Below, piece by piece: positions 1-11,925 of a DNA stretch of 64,000 nt (position 1 is its first letter; every line of letters begins with the position of its first letter). Made by a program: the position numbers and the translations under genes. Source of the DNA: Gordionus sp. m RMFG-2023 (lineage: Eukaryota > Nematomorpha > Gordioida > Chordodea > Parachordodidae); assembly GCF_954871325.1 (NCBI RefSeq), contig NC_088777.1, positions 24,095,366 through 24,159,365 of the forward strand. The letters run 5' to 3'. The notes under the pieces were generated by a model. The model did no database searches. It was not told the DNA's origin and was given only the letters and a program-made list of their open reading frames with translations.

Positions 1-612
1 TATCCTAAAAAGGAATATTTAAACGCAGACGATAATATAATTTTCAAAAGAAAATCATTTTTTTAAGAACTTATGTAAAATGTTGCGTTTGCAACGCAAT
101 GTTTGAAACGCTCAATATGTGCGCACTATATAATACATTAATCTATATACATAATAAGTAATAAACAAATATATATGAAATTTGAAATAAATATTTAAAA
201 TAATATTTAAAATTAACATATCGAAGATTTCTTATTAGAAATACCAAAATTTCCAATTTATCAGAGGTCAGCCTGCGCGATGCTAACTGTCAATATCACC
301 AGCTTCACTAAAAACTGATTCTGAAGAGATTATCGCACACTTTATAAACAGAATGCGCAAAAAAATAACAATAAGGCAGAATGTTTATTAATTAATTATT
401 ATTAATAAAAAAAAATAAACATAAAAATGGATTTGAAATGATTTTAGATATAACTTTTTTAAAAAATTTTATAACATTTTATTTTTGTTAAAGACGCCAT
501 TTTGTATCGGATCGGATCGGGAAATTTTATAATATTGGCTGATAGCCAGTATTTTAAAATGGGTGAAATATCGGCCCAATCCGATCAGATAAAAAATATC
601 GGTACATATCTA
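1..612 (-). mobile_element. hAT non-autonomous element, truncated by window edge
   Basis: This stretch is an inverted partial copy of the element whose halves lie at 12,668-12,965 and 17,421-17,905. Both share the sub-terminal motif built on ATCGGATCGG, the sequence around GGTGATATTGACAG and the end ATCGGTACAT..CTA. It has no coding content. The other end lies left of the window. Assignment to hAT rests on the 8-bp TSD of the complete relative. Confidence 0.7.
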
Positions 613-1413
613 AAATTATTCATTTATACACTCCATAGATGCCCAAAAAATTTCCAACTTATATTTTTAATTTTACAAGTAAAAAAAATGATGATGCAAT
701 TTAGCATCATCAGGCATAAAAAATACAAATATCTATTTATTATAAAAATCTCAAAAACACTTTCTATATTAGTTATAACTAGACCTGTGTCCCGCCGGCT
801 CACGCCGGAAAAGCCGCCGATTGAGATCAGCGACGCGAGACGGCTTACCGCCAATTTTTATTATGGCGGTGCGGCGTGTGTAATTTTTAGAAACCATATT
901 AATTATATTTATATATTAAATTATTATTATCTTAATTTGAATACTAACATTAAATCTAATTTATAATTTGTTTCATTCCCAGCCCTTATTATTTTGATAT
1001 TTTTTAAATATCTTTTTAAAGTAATATTTAATATATAATTTTTTAAAACTTTATTTTGAAAGGTACTACTAAATCAAATTCATCATTTGTTTCATTCCAA
1101 CTCTAATTATTATATTTTTTAAATGACTTTTTAATATATAAACTTAATATAAAATTTATTAAATTAATTATGTAAAGCTTTATTTTGAAAGTTAAATCTA
1201 TATCTAATTTATAATTTGTTTCATTCCAGCCCTAACTATTTTAATGTTTTTAAATATCTTTTTAATGTTTAAAATAAATATGAAATCTAATAGGGCGAAA
1301 TTATATTTTGATGTCTGCTTAGATTTAATGCCATTTGATTCTATAAACAATAAAGGAAGGACAGACTTTCTAAAAGGTTTAAAATTTATATAAAATGATG
1401 ATTAAAAAATAAA

Positions 1414-2559
1414 TTGTTCAAAAATTTGAAATATAAGATAATTGATTCCTCGTCAGAATTACCAAATAGGACAACCATTAATCGGGGTGCACTAGACGAT
1501 GTTTATTTATCTATAAAGGCGCATGTTTTAAATTTGATTGACTCTGGACCAAAATTTTGTTATATCACTTTTGATTTGTGGACCGATCATTTCTTCATCA
1601 TTTAGATGAAAATTTTGATTTAAAATATTTTACCCTCAACTAGAAATGTGATTCAAAAGCATACTGGGGAAACAATATTATCTGAGATTGATAGTATTGA
1701 AGAGGAGTTCCATTTAAAAGCCAAAATAATACAAATGATAACTGATGCTGGGGCCAATGTCAAAAGAAGCGTCCGATTAGGGGACTATGAGCATCATTTT
1801 AATAATAAATAAGATATGATAGATGAGCTTTATGCAGTATTAAATCCATTCCGAGAGTCGGTGGAATTTCCTCCCAAAAAGGATCTACAATATACTTAGG
1901 GTTATTATTTCGCAGTGAAATAGAAGCTCATATACAAATCAATAAATCTGATTGATCAGATATAATAGCCTTAAAAGAAAATATGAAAAAAAAGCCTGAC
2001 CATAGGTTTCCGATCACTGAACTTCAAGTTATTTTATATTTTTATTAATAAAATTATATTCTAGACATTAGATATTAGCAACTCTACTTGATCTAAGATT
2101 TCAAAATCTCAATATTGTTTAAATTCTACGACATCATTGCAATTTCTAATACGACATTTAAAACTTTTAGAGCATGATAGAAATGCTCAGCGTGAAATTC
2201 AAGTCGAGGATGGTACATCATGCTCTTATATAGCGAAATTAGCTCGAAAACATTCCCTTCCTATTAACGATTATAACAATATTACTAATCTTCAACAAGA
2301 ATGCCATATTTTGCTCAGCCAAAATATTATTCCAGAAGATGCATTGCTCTTTTGGAAGAAAAAGCGACTGGAACTTCCTATGCTTGCTAATCTAGCTAGG
2401 AAGGTTCTTTGCGTACCTGCAACCAGTACACCCAGCGAAAGAATTTTTTCCATTGCTGGATTAATACTCAATGCTAAAAGGAGTTCTTTATGTCCCACAA
2501 ATCTTGATAAAATACTGTTTATTCATGACAATTATAATTTTGCTAAATCTGAATTCTGA
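1414..2559 (+). pseudogene. hAT transposase remnant (ZBED-like), copy A
   Basis: Three blocks of hAT transposase homology are seen. The first (1,414-1,605) contains KFCYITFDLWTD, matching the strand that carries the first catalytic Asp. A middle block near 1,735-1,830 contains TDAGANVKRSVR with the second Asp. The last (2,137-2,559) ends with the dimerisation segment LPMLANLARKVLCVPATSTP then SERIFSIAG, the diagnostic C-terminal hAT motif. In-frame stops and frame changes separate the blocks, so no active enzyme is made. The BED zinc finger expected at the N terminus is not found here, but copy B keeps one at 49,810-50,043. Confidence 0.85.
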
Positions 2560-2949
2560 CTTATCGTCGGTCTAGAATTGGATTGCTCCACTCGACATTT
2601 TCAAAATTTTTGAGTTAGAAGTGGATAATAACTTATTTATTTCCAATATATATAAAAATAAAAACGATTAAAAAATATTAATTTTTGCCAAAGTTATAGC
2701 ACAGTCAATTTTGCGCTATTTACATATAACGATGTAATTTTTGCTTCATATGCATGGCCTATCCTATTATCTTATTTAATCACGTGTTGCATTTCCCTTC
2801 TTTTTTAATTTTTGGCTTTTCTATATTGAATAGTATAATATTTTCATTCCATATCTATCCTAAATTATTTTAATGTCAAGGTAAATTTTTTATTAATAAT
2901 TGTTTTTAAAATTTATTATAATTCATTATTTTGATATCACTACATTTTA

Positions 2950-3228
2950 TAAAAATGATATAATTTTAAGAAGGTCTTACAAACTTCTAATATAATATCA
3001 ATTAATTCACATAATATAACAAACACAAAAATATCCACTACAAGGAGTAATTTCATAATGTCATAATGCTATAAACTTTTCATGTTTTATATTGAAGAAT
3101 TGATATTATGACATTATGAAATTACTCCTTGTAGTGGATTTTTGTGTTTTTTATATTATATGAATTAATTGATATTATGTTAGAAGTGTATAAGACCTCT
3201 TAAAATAATATCATTTTTGTCATTTAAT
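2950..3228. repeat. Long inverted repeat (MITE-like palindrome)
   Basis: The left arm (about 2,950-3,068) and right arm (about 3,107-3,228) are near-perfect reverse complements, including TCCACTACAAGGAGTAATTT and its mirror. A ~40-bp spacer separates them. Arms of ~120 bp with no coding content fit a MITE or foldback element nested in the TA-flanked transposon. Confidence 0.75.
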
Positions 3229-3639
3229 ACACCATATCTAACCTACCTTTAGTCATATTATAAAATGTTATCATCTCAGGCTTGTTTGAATCATTTTTAT
3301 CTATATTTTTATTATAGAGAACAGTTGATAGCATTATGACATCCTTTTTTTTTCTTTTATATGATAATAAATGATAAAAATAATTTGAAAAATGAGATAA
3401 TTTAAAAAAAAATTGAAAGCATTTTTATGTAATATCAATTCTAGCAAGCCTGGGGTTTCATGCACCCCATCGAAGTATTGAAGAGTTAAGCATCACTTGC
3501 TCATTAAATATAGATTTATTTTACCTAACCCTTCAACTTCTAGAAGCAAAGCATATGAAAGAAAAAGAATAAGGGGATGTGGTGAGGCATATATCAATAT
3601 AGAGCAAGAATGGTTCAGAATGATGATTCTAATAAATGT

Positions 3640-3960
3640 ACATTTCAATGTCATAAAAAAGTGAATCCAGATCAGAGTAAAAATTCATGAGGCTTTTTGG
3701 AGCTTAGCTGATGAAGCTAAAGGATCATTTTATAGCAAATTTATTGTTAGGACTCCATGTAAGAGAAGGGTAAAAGATTCTTTAAATTATAAAAACTATT
3801 CATACTTATATTTTTTTTAAAGTGGAGAATGTTAAAGTTAGAGTTTGCAGATAATTTTTCTTACAAACACTTGAATAATTAATAAACATATTAGTTATTT
3901 CTTTAAAAATTTATATCAAAATACTGGAAACAGACAAAAAGATTCTTCAAAGGAGTACTT
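3640..3960 (+). pseudogene. Broken transposon-associated ORF, family unknown
   Basis: With frame changes, the plus strand reads RVKIHEAFWSLADEAKGSFY, then KRRVKDSLNYKNYSYLYFF and KVRVCR..FFLQTL. From memory this resembles the N-terminal part of hypothetical transposon proteins of invertebrates in which such a region precedes a DDE domain. That is recall, not a search result. No DDE domain follows. Confidence 0.35.
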
Positions 3961-5039
3961 TGAGGGAAGTTTCAATTATTGATTTTATTTCTAAAAAATG
4001 TGATGAATTTTCATGAATTCCTGTTAAAGATCATTATTACATATATAAATTAGAAAAAAAAAATTAAGATATAGTGTTAATTTGGATAAAAAAATGTAAA
4101 TGGATCATTTTGAACATCAATAAAAATCATAAAGTGTTATATTTGCATCACTTGCATTTTATTTTATCAAATAAATTTTATATTTAAATCTTTTGAGCTA
4201 AAATTTTTCAGAAAATAATTTAATAATAATATGATAAATTATCTTTGAAATTTTTAATTAAATTGATCAATAAGTTTTTCCTATATTTGATTTTAAACTT
4301 TAATGTTGATTTTCTCATTTTAAACATTTGCGCAAGTGGAGCACTCCAATTCTAGACCGACGTTATTATATTTCATACTTCATATTTTGCCTGCATTCCA
4401 AATTTATTTTAATTATAATAAAAATCAATAGAATATTTGATATGACTCTGATTAAGTAAAAATAAAATTCCTTAGTCTATTTCTGAGAATGAGAAAATAC
4501 ATAAATTTAAATTGGGGTGAGACAGGAAATAATTTAAGATCAATTAAACTATGTTAGCAATGTGTTAGAAAAGATCGCCTACATAAATTATAAAAAATGA
4601 AATACATTATAAATTAAATTCATTAATAAAATTTTTAAAATAAATATTGTGCAGCCGCCGCCGAAAATTTAGTAGGCGGCGGCGAAATCGGCGCTCCGCT
4701 GAACGCCGATAAAAAATTTTTAAAAAACCGCCGCCGTTGATTGTATCGGCGCACGGGTCTAGTTATAACATAAATATATATTACATTTTGCAAATTTTAT
4801 TCTGGAGTATGCATTTATGCATCTTTACCTCGTTTCGCAGGCATCCGACTAATGACCTATGTTGTCATATCCGATATCAGATATAGGCGCCATTAAAGGA
4901 AAACTTTTTTTTGAATTATCTGTTTATTCAAAGGTATCCTGCTTTTCTTTTACTAATTTTCCTTGCCGATAACAATGGGTTAACAATATATGTTTCAAAT
5001 TGGATAAGTTTGATAAATTTATTCTCTTTAATTCACACA

Positions 5040-5500
5040 CATATCAATGAGATGAAAAATGATTCTCAAGTAGAACCTCTTTCCTTTCATATCTACTAGA
5101 TAGTACTCGAATATCATGTAAATCGACTCCAACCATACCTTCATTATATATTTTTAATATATTTAGTTTTGGAACTTCAATATATTTTTTGGTACTTAGT
5201 GACCATCTTTTTACATTTACTATCGGATAAACACCGACAAAGGATAGGATGTCGTGCACAAACTTAGTCATACCATTTGACATTTTCTTTTTTGTCAACT
5301 TCACATACATAGCTCCAGCGACCTTTTTTTAAAGTCTCTATAGCATTTTAACTTGCAATCTTTCATCCGATTACTTCTAATAATCCCTACCATAAATATG
5401 TCGATTATTTGCAATGCAAAAACTTTGATACCCCATTAATGAGGCTTCGATTTTATATATTGTTTTTATTTTAAAGGACTCCGCCCTTTGAAAGGGATGA
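5040..5500 (-). pseudogene. piggyBac-like transposase remnant (central part)
   Basis: Read on the minus strand, with stops and frame changes, the order is D.LIIPFKGRSPLK, KQYIKSKPH.WGIKVFAL, IIRSNRMKDCKLK, SFVGVYPIVNVKRWS, KKYIEVPKLNILKIYNEGM, GVDLHDIRV and FYLRIIFHLIDM. This matches the piggyBac transposase core, including the FKGR segment near a catalytic Asp and the GGVD-like block with the last catalytic Asp. It is interrupted on its upstream side by the hAT element starting at 5,527. More of the same reading frame may continue at 12,112-12,210. Confidence 0.72.
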
Positions 5501-5726
5501 TTAATTAATCAATATATATTCTCGACTAGTGTTGTTAAAAGGCTGAGCCAAACCGGCTTAGCCGAAAACTCAGCAGTTGCTTAATCATTTTGAGTATAAC
5601 ACCTAATTTAAAAATATTCATTTTTAAAAAAAAAGACTATGGATATTAAATAATCAGAATCAGCTATAAAAAATAAAATAAAAAAGGATTGATTCATCTT
5701 TTATATTTTTTATTTATTATTATATT

Positions 5727-6393
5727 TAGTGGTGTAAAGTAACGTCTAAAAAGTAACGTTGTTACTAACGACGTTACTTTTTTGAAGAAAAGGAACATCA
5801 TTCGTTACCTTCTTCGTGAGGTAACGAGTAACGGTAACGCGTTTCTTTTTTTGAAAAACGGAACGCAAAACGTTACTCGTTACTTTATATTTTTTCTTAA
5901 AAAATATCAACAAATAGAAAAACATTTTTTATTGTATTATAAAATTATTTTTATCTATTTTTTAATTCTTAATATAAATAATTTAAGCCGAGTTTTAATA
6001 CATATCAACCACTTCTTTCATTTTTATTTTGAATTCTCGTTGTTAAATTTTGTGTCGAAATTAATATTCAATCAAAATTCAAAGTAAATGTTAATAATGA
6101 TATTATTATTTTTATAATTTATTTTAAGAATATTATGTCCATAGTACTTCTTCAGATGAAGATGATTTAACCCTTGTCTGGTCCCAATTTGAAATATATT
6201 TTAAACCAATAAAGAAAATTAATGGTACTCTCCTTTGTAAATGCAAATTATATCCCAACACAAATATTTCAACCTCAATGTCCAGCAGTTCAAACTTATA
6301 AAGTATTTCAAGGTAAAAAGATGCATTTGACTTTAATATTATAATAATATTCTTTCATAATATTTTGAAAAGCTTAATCATGGAATTAAAAAG
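5727..6393 (+). mobile_element. hAT element, GTAACG family, 5' part only
   Basis: The left end TAGTGGTGTAAAGTAACGTC and the repeated GTAACG/CGTTAC hexamers match the complete copy at 12,966-17,420. Near 6,165-6,300 a broken BED-type zinc finger is readable: SQFEIYFKPI.KINGTLLCKCKL followed by Ser-rich spacing. The 3' half and right TIR are absent. The next element begins directly after. Confidence 0.65.
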
Positions 6394-7052
6394 TAGGGCT
6401 CGATATTAAATATCGGATCGAATCGGCTCCGATATTTAGCGTTTTCCAAAAATGTCGGATCGGATCCATACCTGTAAATAACCGATCCGGTCTTTTAACT
6501 TTTCTTTTTTTTTGTTATTTTATGTTATGTATATTTATTTTACATTATTATATTTTCTAAATAAATTTTTTCTAAACAATGCAAATGCACAACAGCCTCT
6601 AAATTTGATTCTTTTTTAAAATAGAATTATTGTATTTTAAAAGTTTTTTATAAAAATAGAAAGGAACACCCAAAGTTTTAATTATTTTAAATCTTTTTAA
6701 ATAATAACGCCAATTTTATTATTTTTACTTTAAATAAAAGAATATTTTTAAATATTGGTATCTGAATTATGGAAATATTTTACAAAAGACAAAGTGCTTT
6801 ATCTGCGGAATCATCTGAGTTTACCTTCAGTACGGCAGGGGATATAGATACTCATCGTAGAAGCTTATTGCTAGAAAATCTAGAGGGTCTCATATTTATT
6901 AAAAAAATCTAAATAATTTTATATATTAAATACAATTTTATAATTCATATCAACATAAAATGGATATATTATCAAATATATGTTTTTTTAATTATAGTCT
7001 TAATTGTAGAAATAAAAAAATTAAATTAAATGTATAATTTGATTTTTTGCAT
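6394..7052 (-). mobile_element. hAT element fragment, ATCGGATCGG family, with transposase tail
   Basis: The start TAGGGCTCGATATTAAATAT and the sub-terminal GATCGG repeats match, inverted, the 340-bp copy at 41,177-41,516. That short copy is therefore a deletion derivative of this longer one. Around 6,769-6,920 the plus strand reads SSEFTFSTAGDIDTHRRS then LLLENLEGLIFI, the hAT C-terminal dimerisation segment with Glu-Arg drifted. The right side is cut off by the tandem array. Confidence 0.6.
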
Positions 7053-7596
7053 AAAAATGTTATCAATACTTATTTTAATCTTTTTTCGTCAAAAAAAATC
7101 TAAAAACTTTAAAAATAACGATTATGACAATTGTCACATTTCTATGGTACATCTTTTCTAAATTTTATTTAAACATGTTATTACTTATTTTAAAAAATCA
7201 AAAAACTTTAAAAATAACGATTATGACAATTGTCACTTACTAAATTTTATTTAAACATGTTATCAATACTTATTTTAATCTATTTTCGTCAAAAAAAATC
7301 AAAAAACTTTAAAATAACGATTATGACAATTGTCACTATTCTATGGTACATCTTCACTGAAGTTTTATTTAAATATGTTATCATTACTTATTTTGATCAA
7401 ATTTGGTCAAAAAAAATCAAAAACTTTAAAATAACGATTATGACAATTGTCACTTTTCTATGGTACATCTTCACTAAATTTTATAACATGTTATCAATAC
7501 TTATTATAATCTATTTTCGTCAAAAAAAATCTAAAAACTTAAGAAATAACAAATATGACAATTGTCACTTTTCTATGGTACATCTTCACTAAATTT
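7053..7596 (+). repeat. Tandem array of ~110-bp unit, left arm
   Basis: There are about five units of roughly 100-120 bp. Each contains the 10-bp palindrome GACAATTGTC, then TTCTATGGTACATCTTCACT, AAACATGTTATCAATACTTA and TTTTCGTCAAAAAAAATC. The same unit occurs twice more at 8,769-8,968 and in reverse orientation at 11,408-11,925. Together they look like long sub-terminal repeats of one foldback-type element interrupted by later insertions. The array reads as an ORF in one frame, which I treat as accidental. Confidence 0.85.
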
Positions 7597-8768
7597 CAGA
7601 GTTGTTAAAGTATCTAATTATAAAAATGTGGTATCTGTATCTAGATATTATTTTAGAGGTATCTGTATCTGTTTTTAGATACTTTTTAGATACATTTTGT
7701 TATACTTTTATTTAACGCTTTTTTATATTATAAATAAAAATACTTGAATGTAAAATTTTTTTTATTTCATATGAGAATATAATTTAATATTAATATAATA
7801 AAAAATTATATATATATATATATGTAAATATTAAAATTTATATATAAAAAAGAATATATTAATATTAATTAAATATTATGTACGAGTTATCAATAACAAG
7901 CAAATTCTGATATTACAATCCATCTAAAGGAATTTGCCATTTTTAATTGCAATGGAATTGGTATTTTATTTTATTCTATTATATTAATTTTAAGATTAAT
8001 ATTGATGACGAAAATGACGACATTCTTCCATGGCCAATTTATAGTCCATATTTTAAAATAATATCTCAAAATAAAGAAAACAAATCTCTGTTAGTAAAAT
8101 GTTTGCCATGTCTACCAAAAAATATGCAAATTTCAGTTAGCATTACCTCAACTTGCAACATTGTAAAACATTTAAGGGTATAGATACTAAATAAATGTTT
8201 ACAATTTTAATTTTAAATTTTAAGAGAAAACATCAAACACTATTAATCCAAATAAAAAAGGTGAAGGAGAAAAAATCTATTAAAGAAAATATTGGACTAG
8301 GCTCATCGTCCATTGATTTTTATTCCAAGAGACCTCAAACTTTAACCCAAACCACTTTAGATTATTTAATAACTGATTTTATTATAGATAGCATTCAGCC
8401 ATTTTCAAATGTTGAAAATCCTTCATTTATAAAAATGATCAAAACATTAGCTTCACAAAAAATTATATTTGTCGACAGACAGTGGTTGTTACTGAAATCT
8501 AATAATTATTTATAATCATTTAATCATATATTATTATTAATATCTAAAAATCATTATTTTAGTTATATTTTGATAAATGTGATATCGAGTCAATAAATTT
8601 TTTAGATCATTTCATGAATTTTCACAATAGAATCCTAATTTGGGTTTATTCAAACCTTATCTAAGAATATAATAAAAAATGTATCTGAACATAGATACAT
8701 TTTAAATTATATCTGTATCAAGATAACTTTTTAGAAACTGATTTAAAAAGTATCTTTTAACAACTCTG
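7597..8768 (+). mobile_element. hAT element, CAGAGTTGTTAAAGTATCT family, inside tandem array
   Basis: The ends CAGAGTTGTTAAAGTATCT and AAGTATCTTTTAACAACTCTG are mirror images. TATCT/AGATA motifs cluster inside both ends. The element splits one unit of the 110-bp array. The 8-bp duplication is not clearly preserved. The interior keeps only the front of a hAT transposase. Confidence 0.72.
7947..8515 (+). pseudogene. hAT transposase N-terminal remnant
   Basis: The first open stretch (7,947-8,183) carries a decayed BED-finger region with CLPCLPK and Ser/Thr spacing. The second (8,195-8,515) reads TLTQTTLDYLITDFIIDSIQ, then PFSNVENPSFIKMIKTLA, the typical hAT segment just before the catalytic core. 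The core and C terminus are missing, so this is an internally deleted, non-autonomous copy. A frame change separates the two stretches. Confidence 0.72.
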
Positions 8769-8968
8769 GATTTAAACATGTTATCAATACTTATTTTAAT
8801 CCATTTTCGTCAAAAAAAAATCAAAAAACTTTAAAAATAACGATTATGACAATTGTCAGTTTTCTATGGTACATCTTCACTAAATTTTTATTTAAACATG
8901 TAATCAATACTTATTTTAACCTATTTTCGTCAAAAAACTTTAAAAATAACGATTATGACAATTGTCAC
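8769..8968 (+). repeat. Tandem array of ~110-bp unit, continuation
   Basis: Two further units, each with GACAATTGTC, continue the 7,053-7,596 array in the same orientation after the hAT insertion. Confidence 0.8.
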
Positions 8969-9257
8969 ATTAAAATATTATACTTAAAAAGATCTTATAA
9001 AATAACATCAAAAAAGTTTAATATAAATATTTTTAAAAAATTATATAGATTTAATAAAAATATATATAATTTTACAAAAATGATAAAAAATAAATAAAAA
9101 AGATTTCACTAAAAGATTGTTTATTAAATAAAATTTACAATATAATTCCTCAATAAAAGATATATTTACAAAGAAGATTGTGAAAATCACTAATAAATTG
9201 TATTAAAAAGAATATTACATTTAAATAAATTTATTCTCATTTTAAAATATAATAGTA

Positions 9258-10434
9258 CTAGCTAATAACCCGTCAAAAATGACGGGGTTGAGGGGTAATT
9301 AGTTAGTTTGTGTATATGGTACTAAATATGCTTTATATTAAAATTTAGGAGAAAAAGTAGTAAAATTGTTGCAATGTAATCCATGAGCATTAAGGGTATT
9401 AGAAATATCAAAATTTAAATTTGTAATAGGAAACATATTGGGTAAAATTAAAAATAGACTCTTCAAAATTTTTGAATTTTAAATATGGGCTAGACATTGG
9501 CCTCAAAATTTTGTTTTGCAGACACAGCTAGGCCTGATCAAAAAACCACGTCCGATGCAACTTTTCCAAAATTTTGCCATTTATTTCTATTGTAATTTAA
9601 TAATAATGTCTTAAATTTAATTTAATATTTAGAATAAAATTTTAATTTGTGATAGAAATTATATTGAATAAAATTTAAAATAGAGATGCTTAGAAATTTT
9701 TTAATGGCCTGATCAAAAAACTAAGTCCCATGCAACTTACATAAAATTTTGCCATTTATTTCTATTGTAATTTAATAACAATGTCTTAAATATTATTTTT
9801 ATTTAATAACAATATCTTACATTTAATTTTATATCTAGAATAAAATTTAAATTTGTGATAGAAATCATATTGAGTAAAATTTAAAATAGATATGGAAAAT
9901 TTTTTAAATTTAAATATGGACCAGACATTGGCCTAAAATTTTTTTTCTCAAACCTGGCCAACCCATAAAAATTTTGTAATTTTTTCCCAAGCTTGGAGAT
10001 AGGTAAATCTCTGAAAGCCATATTGTTGGGAAATTTTTCTCAAGCCCTGCAAATACCATAATAATTTTGTTAGTTGAGAACTGAAATAAAATATAAAAGT
10101 CATAATTCATTTAAAAATAAAATCAAAATAAGTTGCATGGGCTTGGTTTTTTAATCAGGCCTGGCGATTTCTGAAAAAAAAAATTTCAGACCAATGTCTA
10201 GCCCATATTTAAAATTAAAAAAATTTTAAAGCTTCACTATTTTAAATTTTATCCAATATGATTTCCATCACAAATTTAAATTTTGATATTTCTAATACAT
10301 GCTCACGGTATACATTGCAACAATTTCATCTCTTTTTTTTCCTAAATTTTAAAATTTATATAAAATTTATTAATAAAGTATATTTAGTACCATACACACA
10401 AACTAAATAATTATCCTTCAACCCCGTCAGCTAG
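9258..10434. mobile_element. Inverted-repeat element with ACCCGTC hairpin end, TA-flanked
   Basis: The left end CTAGCTAATAACCCGTCAAA is followed by AATGACGGGG, so it contains the short hairpin CCCGTC-AAAAAT-GACGGG. The right end is the inverted form with part of the hairpin missing. Arms of about 300 bp (9,258-9,600 and 10,120-10,434) mirror each other, and TA lies on both sides (9,256-9,257 and 10,435-10,436). The hairpin 7-8 nt from a CTAG would also fit a Helitron-like 3' end. I cannot decide between the two. No coding content. A related end occurs at 58,113. Confidence 0.65.
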
Positions 10435-11407
10435 TATGATAAACGGCAAAATTTTAAAAATATCAGCTATTAATTAATATATATATACAATTAATATTTT
10501 AAAATTAATTATATTCAAGTTGGTGCATGCTTAAAACATACGACTTTGAAACGGGAGGCTAGTGTTCGACTCTCGTAGAGAGCAAAAAAATAACATTACA
10601 CTATATAGTAACCTTAAATTTTAAATACATTAGGAAGATACGAAAAAGATCACGTTTTGATTATGGAGATTATATATATTAGATAAATAAAAAATATTAA
10701 ATCATATCATGTTTATTTGTTGATAATAATAAAATATTTACATTAAATATAAATAAAATAAATTATTTTTCTAAAATAAATAAATAATAATTAATGCTAT
10801 GCATCGATGCAGAATTCTTGACTAATTTATTTTTAGCCGATTTTTAGGCTTAGGCGTAGTTTTTAGCCGATTACGCAACACTACTATTAAGTATTATTTA
10901 TGAAATTTTAAATGTGGTTTTTTTAATATTAATATCAGATAGCTGCAGAGGTAATTTGCATGGCCCCGTTCAGGATCCTATTTTCAAAATGAAAATTAGG
11001 CCTGGCAAGGATTTTTTTAAAAATATTTAGACATAGTCCGTGATTTATATACTCAGGGTCGGGCCGGCCCGGACATTTTTAATGTTATTTTTGGTCTAAC
11101 CACCATCTTTCAATCTCTTAAGTTGTTATTGATATTTCTATCTTCAATATCAACAAAGATTTTACCTTATAATATATATATACATTTTATTTTGATTTGA
11201 TAAGAATTTTAAATCTTCTTTGTAAATAAATCATTTTTGAGAATTTTATTATAAATAATCTTTTAACTAAATCTTTTATAGTTTTTAATCATCTTTGTAA
11301 AATTATCTATTTTTTTTAGTATATATTAAAAGATGTGGTTTTTTTCTAAATAATTTATTTTTAAATATTTATAATTTTTTTATGTTATTTTATATAATCT
11401 TTTTAAT
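10435..11407. other. AT-rich stretch without recognised gene
   Basis: No coding or RNA gene is recognised. A tRNA-like fragment lies at about 10,515-10,585: ACTTTGAAACGGGAGG then GTGTTCGACTCTC, with a B-box-like TTCGA. Its T-stem and acceptor do not pair well, so I treat it as a possible SINE or tRNA relic only. A short GC-rich patch GGGCCGGCCCGG sits at about 11,057. Confidence 0.5.
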
Positions 11408-11925
11408 AAAAATATTTTAATGTGACAATTGTCATATTCGTAAATTTTTGAACATTTTTGAAACTTTTTGACATAAAGGGTAAAATAATATTTATATTGT
11501 AAAGATGTTAAATTATAAATTCAATGAAGATGTTCCTTTGAGAACTGGCAATTTTCATAATCAATATTTTTAAATATATTAGATTTTTTTTGAAGCTAAT
11601 GGATAAAAATATTTATTTTTAACATGCTAAATTAAAATTTCAATTAAGATGTAACATATAAAAGTGACAATAGTCATAATCGTTGTTTTTAAACTTTTTA
11701 AAATTTTTTTGATGTAAATGGGCTAAAATAAGTATTGCTAAAATGTTTAAATAAAACTTCAGTGAAGATGTACCCTAGATAATTGACAATTGTCATAATC
11801 GTTATTTTTAAAGCTTTTTGAATTTTTTTAACGCAAATGGGTAAAAATATATATTGTAAAGATGTTAAATTAAAATTTCATAAAGATGTAGCATATAAAA
11901 GTGACAATTGTCATAATTGTTAATT
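11408..11925 (-). repeat. Tandem array of ~110-bp unit, right arm (inverted)
   Basis: Four units in reverse orientation, three with GACAATTGTC and one with a variant (GACAATAGTC), face the left arm at 7,053-8,968. They carry the mirrored GAAGATGTACC and TTTTGA.GCAAATGGG blocks. Confidence 0.8.

Larger units (their letters stand above)
2564..4363. mobile_element. DNA transposon with TIRs, TA target duplication, inside hAT copy A
   Basis: Inverted ends share CGTCGGTCTAGAATTGGA followed by TGCTCCACT. They are flanked by TA on both sides (2,562-2,563 and 4,364-4,365), as in Tc1/mariner-like elements. It landed 4 bp after the stop codon of the hAT transposase remnant. The interior has a ~280-bp palindrome and a broken coding stretch near 3,640-3,960. 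I see no Tc1 or mariner transposase, so the family is open. Confidence 0.7.
780..4761 (+). mobile_element. hAT DNA transposon, TAGACCTGTG family, copy A
   Basis: The ends are TAGACCTGTG... and ...GCACGGGTCTA, an imperfect terminal inverted repeat (TIR), flanked by a perfect 8-bp TSD GTTATAAC at 772-779 and 4,762-4,769, the hAT hallmark. GC-rich CCGCCGGC / GCCGCCGCC clusters sit just inside both ends against an AT-rich interior. It holds broken transposase pieces (1,414-2,559) and a second transposon at 2,564-4,363. A related copy starts at 49,583. The ~0.3-kb AT-rich leader (900-1,300) contains three or four diverged repeats of a ~120-bp unit around TTTCATTCCAGC. Confidence 0.88.

Noticed and set aside
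502-966. 154-residue ORF
   Set aside because: It crosses a hAT end, unassigned sequence and the start of another hAT, so the frame is accidental.
7230-7592. 120-residue ORF
   Set aside because: It is produced by the tandem 110-bp units, with no domain and repeated phrases matching the unit period.
10515-10585. tRNA gene
   Set aside because: A B-box-like TTCGA and an anticodon-loop-like stretch are visible, but T-stem and acceptor pairing are poor and no full cloverleaf forms.
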